A stretch of 7,969 nt of DNA from Paracoccaceae bacterium. GTDB lineage: Bacteria > Pseudomonadota > Alphaproteobacteria > Rhodobacterales > Rhodobacteraceae. The position numbers and the translations under genes were made by a program. Every line of letters starts with the position of its first letter. The first letter of the stretch is position 1. This document shows positions 6,841 through 7,969 of this stretch, piece by piece. The DNA lies in the NCBI GenBank assembly GCA_007123625.1, contig SKKS01000168.1, positions 1 to 7,969 on the forward strand, given 5' to 3'. Under the pieces are notes generated by a model. That model ran no database searches. It had not been told where the DNA came from and was given only the letters and a program-made list of their open reading frames with translations.

Positions 6841-6901
6841 CCTTTCGGCCTCCGATTGGTTTACATGAGATAAAGATACGCGTGATCCCCCTTTGCACCA
6901 T

Positions 6902-6922
6902 TAGGGGAATCCCGTAGGTCAA
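6902..6922 (-). promoter_or_regulatory. Candidate luxI promoter element with adjoining palindrome
   Basis: On the minus strand, TTGACC (6922-6917) resembles a -35 hexamer. It abuts a 15-base imperfect palindrome at 6916-6902 (TACGGGATTCCCCTA; arms TA.GGGA/TCCC.TA, one mismatch each side of centre), about 62-76 bases upstream of the luxI ATG. No convincing -10 lies at 16-18 bases from the hexamer. The palindrome could be an operator, but it is shorter than and different from a classical 20-bp lux box. Confidence 0.28.
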
Positions 6923-6950
6923 AATTCGCTTTGTGGTGGCATTTGCGCAT

Positions 6951-6965
6951 GTTGCCGGGGGCAAC
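6951..6965 (-). terminator. Short hairpin after the sua5 frame
   Basis: GTTGCC (6951-6956) and GGCAAC (6960-6965) form a perfect 6-bp stem with a 3-base loop, or 5 bp with a 5-base loop. It starts 24 bases past the sua5 stop on the minus strand. No T-run follows. It may mark the end of the sua5 transcript and separate it from luxI. Confidence 0.3.
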
Positions 6966-6989
6966 TGCCGTGCGGCTCCGCCCTGCGAA

Positions 6990-7838
6990 TCAGTGGGGCG
7001 CGTCTGTCCGGGGGGTGGCTGCGCGCTTCAGGCGGTCATTGATCGCGCGACCCAGCCCGGTGTCGGGCACAGGGGCCACGGCGATGGGGCGCCCCGTGGC
7101 GTCGGCTGCATGCAGCAGGTAAAACAGCGCTGCCGCGGCCTCGGTCAGGTCGCCCTGCGCGGACAGCGAGCATGCGGCGCCAGCGCAGCCGGGACCGAAG
7201 CCGATCCAGTATTCGTCGGGGCGGGGCGTGGTGACGTTCATGCGCAGCGCGGCGCGCGGAGCGTAATGCGACGCCAGCATCCCCGGCGCGCGTGGCGCGG
7301 TGTCGGCGGGGGTTTCAAGCGCAGGCGCGAGGGACATGCCCAACACCCTTTCCAGCGCCTCGGACGGCACGCCGCCTGCGCGCAGCAGCACCGGGTGGGC
7401 GGCGGAGCACTCCGGGCCCGTGCAATCCACAATGGTCGATTCCACCCCTACGCCGCAGGCGCCGCCGTCAAGCACCGCATCGATCCGACCGCCAAGCCCC
7501 GCCAGTACATGCGCCGCCGTCGTGGGGCTGATCCGCCCCGACGGGTTGGCCGAAGGGGCCGCCAGCGGCCCGCCAAACGCCCGCAGCAAATCGCGGGCCA
7601 GCGGGTGCGCGGGAAGGCGCAGAGCGACCGTCTCCAGCCCCGCCGTGACCAGCGGCGACAGCCCGTGCCCGTCGCGCAGGCGCAGGACCAGCGTCAGCGG
7701 GCCGGGCCAGAACGCGGCAGCCAGCTTTTCAGCGACCGGGGTGACAATCGCCAGCGACCGGGCGAGGTCCATGTCGGCCAGATGCACGATCAACGGGTTG
7801 AAGCGCGGGCGGTCCTTGGCGGCGAAGATGCCGGCCAC
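6990..7838 (-). CDS. Sua5/YrdC-type threonylcarbamoyl-AMP synthase, N-terminus missing
   Basis: These residues form most of a two-domain Sua5 protein, which makes threonylcarbamoyl-AMP from threonine, bicarbonate and ATP in the cytoplasm, the first step of the tRNA t6A37 modification. Counting from GTG 7838, the YrdC domain shows KDRPRFNPLIVH (8-19), FWPGPLTLVL (about 43-52), APSANPSGRISPTTAAHV, GVGVESTIVDCTG and LLRAGGVP. The linker has APGMLASHYAPR, and the C-terminal Sua5 domain ends with VPDTGLGRAINDRLKRAA. The first strand and the substrate-binding segment expected before IFAAK (normally like FPTETVYGLGADA, some 30-40 residues) are absent. The open frame instead continues upstream into unrelated membrane-protein sequence to the window edge. 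GTG 7838 is therefore only the first start codon in a chimeric frame, not a credible true start. As it stands the gene is unlikely to be functional. Confidence 0.85.
   Translation of the reverse strand: MAGIFAAKDRPRFNPLIVHLADMDLARSLAIVTPVAEKLAAAFWPGPLTLVLRLRDGHGLSPLVTAGLETVALRLPAHPLARDLLRAFGGPLAAPSANPSGRISPTTAAHVLAGLGGRIDAVLDGGACGVGVESTIVDCTGPECSAAHPVLLRAGGVPSEALERVLGMSLAPALETPADTAPRAPGMLASHYAPRAALRMNVTTPRPDEYWIGFGPGCAGAACSLSAQGDLTEAAAALFYLLHAADATGRPIAVAPVPDTGLGRAINDRLKRAATPRTDAPH
7818..7838 (-). other. Fusion junction (shared VAGIFAA segment)
   Basis: The 21 bases coding VAGIFAA fit both flanking families: symporters typically read GLIVAGIFAA-A-hydroxyl residues here, and Sua5 proteins read AVA.IFAAKGRPRFNPL. 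The upstream residues belong only to the symporter, and those after AAK only to Sua5. G+C also changes, from about 70% by eye in the Sua5 part to about 53% beyond 7840. The join is in frame. Confidence 0.7.
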
Positions 7839-7969
7839 AATGAGACCGGTAAGGCCGGTCGGAATAACGGTCAGGATGAATATAGGGAAAATACTGGCCC
7901 CGCGTCTTTCGAAAGCCGCCAGGGCTTCGCCTTCCAGAGGAACCTGCTGATAATAATACCAGAGACCGA
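7839..7969 (-). CDS. Sodium:solute symporter (SSS family) fragment fused in frame to Sua5
   Basis: From the window edge the minus-strand frame (codons from 7967) gives 43 residues: GLWYYYQQVPLEGEALAAFE, then RRGASIFPIFILTVIPTGLTGLI, continuing into VAGIFAA. The IFPIFI...IPTGLTGLIVAGIFAA pattern is that of the loop and helix just before the conserved AA.SS.DS stretch of sodium:solute symporters, which move substrates such as sugars, amino acids or organic acids with Na+. The rest of the symporter helix is missing, because the frame switches to Sua5 sequence. G+C is about 53%, well below the rest of the window. No start codon of the fragment lies in the window. The family call is from remembered motif patterns and is moderately firm; the substrate cannot be told. 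Confidence 0.65.

Noticed and set aside
6013..6873. A plus-strand open frame of 286 codons opposite luxI
   Set aside because: The minus strand carries every LuxI signature residue and a good ribosome-binding site. The plus-strand product resembles no family and has no ribosome-binding site that I can see.
6861..6950. A 29-codon minus-strand ORF upstream of luxI (ATG 6950 to TAA), a possible leader peptide
   Set aside because: It has no ribosome-binding site, no run of regulatory codons and no recognisable pairing structure tied to luxI. An ORF of this size is expected by chance.
1..7969. CRISPR arrays, tRNA or rRNA genes, insertion sequences
   Set aside because: I saw no regularly spaced direct repeats, no tRNA-like cloverleaf or rRNA sequence, and no transposase motifs or terminal inverted repeats.

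Overview
The window is GC-rich DNA (about two thirds G+C) with genes typical of an alphaproteobacterium, most likely of the Rhodobacterales. The phoU-phoB pair, an acyl-homoserine-lactone synthase and a two-domain Sua5 protein all fit that group. The taxonomic call is inference from gene content and style, not from a marker gene.

Left part (1-852, + strand): the last 50 codons of phoU, followed after 4 bp by a complete phoB-type response regulator. This is the 3' end of a phosphate-starvation (pst-phoU-phoB) operon.

Middle (about 991-5789, + strand): a compact five-gene cytochrome oxidase operon. The order is a caa3-type CtaG assembly protein, a HemJ/CopD-like four-helix membrane protein, a lipoprotein CuA subunit II without a fused cytochrome c domain, a fused subunit I/subunit III protein of 857 residues, and a 100-residue three-helix membrane protein ending in cysteine. 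Every junction overlaps (GTGA, ATGA, ATGA, TGATG), so the five are almost certainly co-transcribed and translationally coupled. Subunit I keeps all heme and CuB ligands and the His-Tyr cofactor residues. It has glutamine where canonical A-type oxidases carry the K-channel lysine, and it also lacks two D-channel asparagines. The subunit III part is strongly degenerate.

Right part (5790-6989, - strand): a 178-bp convergent intergenic region with two clear stem-loops, then a LuxI-family synthase with all its signature residues and an unusual C-terminal extension of about 90 residues. No luxR lies beside it in the window. Its upstream region holds a good ribosome-binding site and a small palindrome next to a TTGACC hexamer.

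Right edge (6990-7969, - strand): most of a Sua5-type threonylcarbamoyl-AMP synthase without its N-terminal 'PTETVYGLGADA'-type segment. Instead, the reading frame continues upstream, in frame, into a piece of a sodium:solute symporter (SSS family). The two halves meet at a seven-residue stretch (VAGIFAA) that suits both families, and base composition drops sharply at the same point. This is either a real microhomology-mediated fusion or, more likely, a chimeric assembly join. It should be resolved before this end of the window is trusted.
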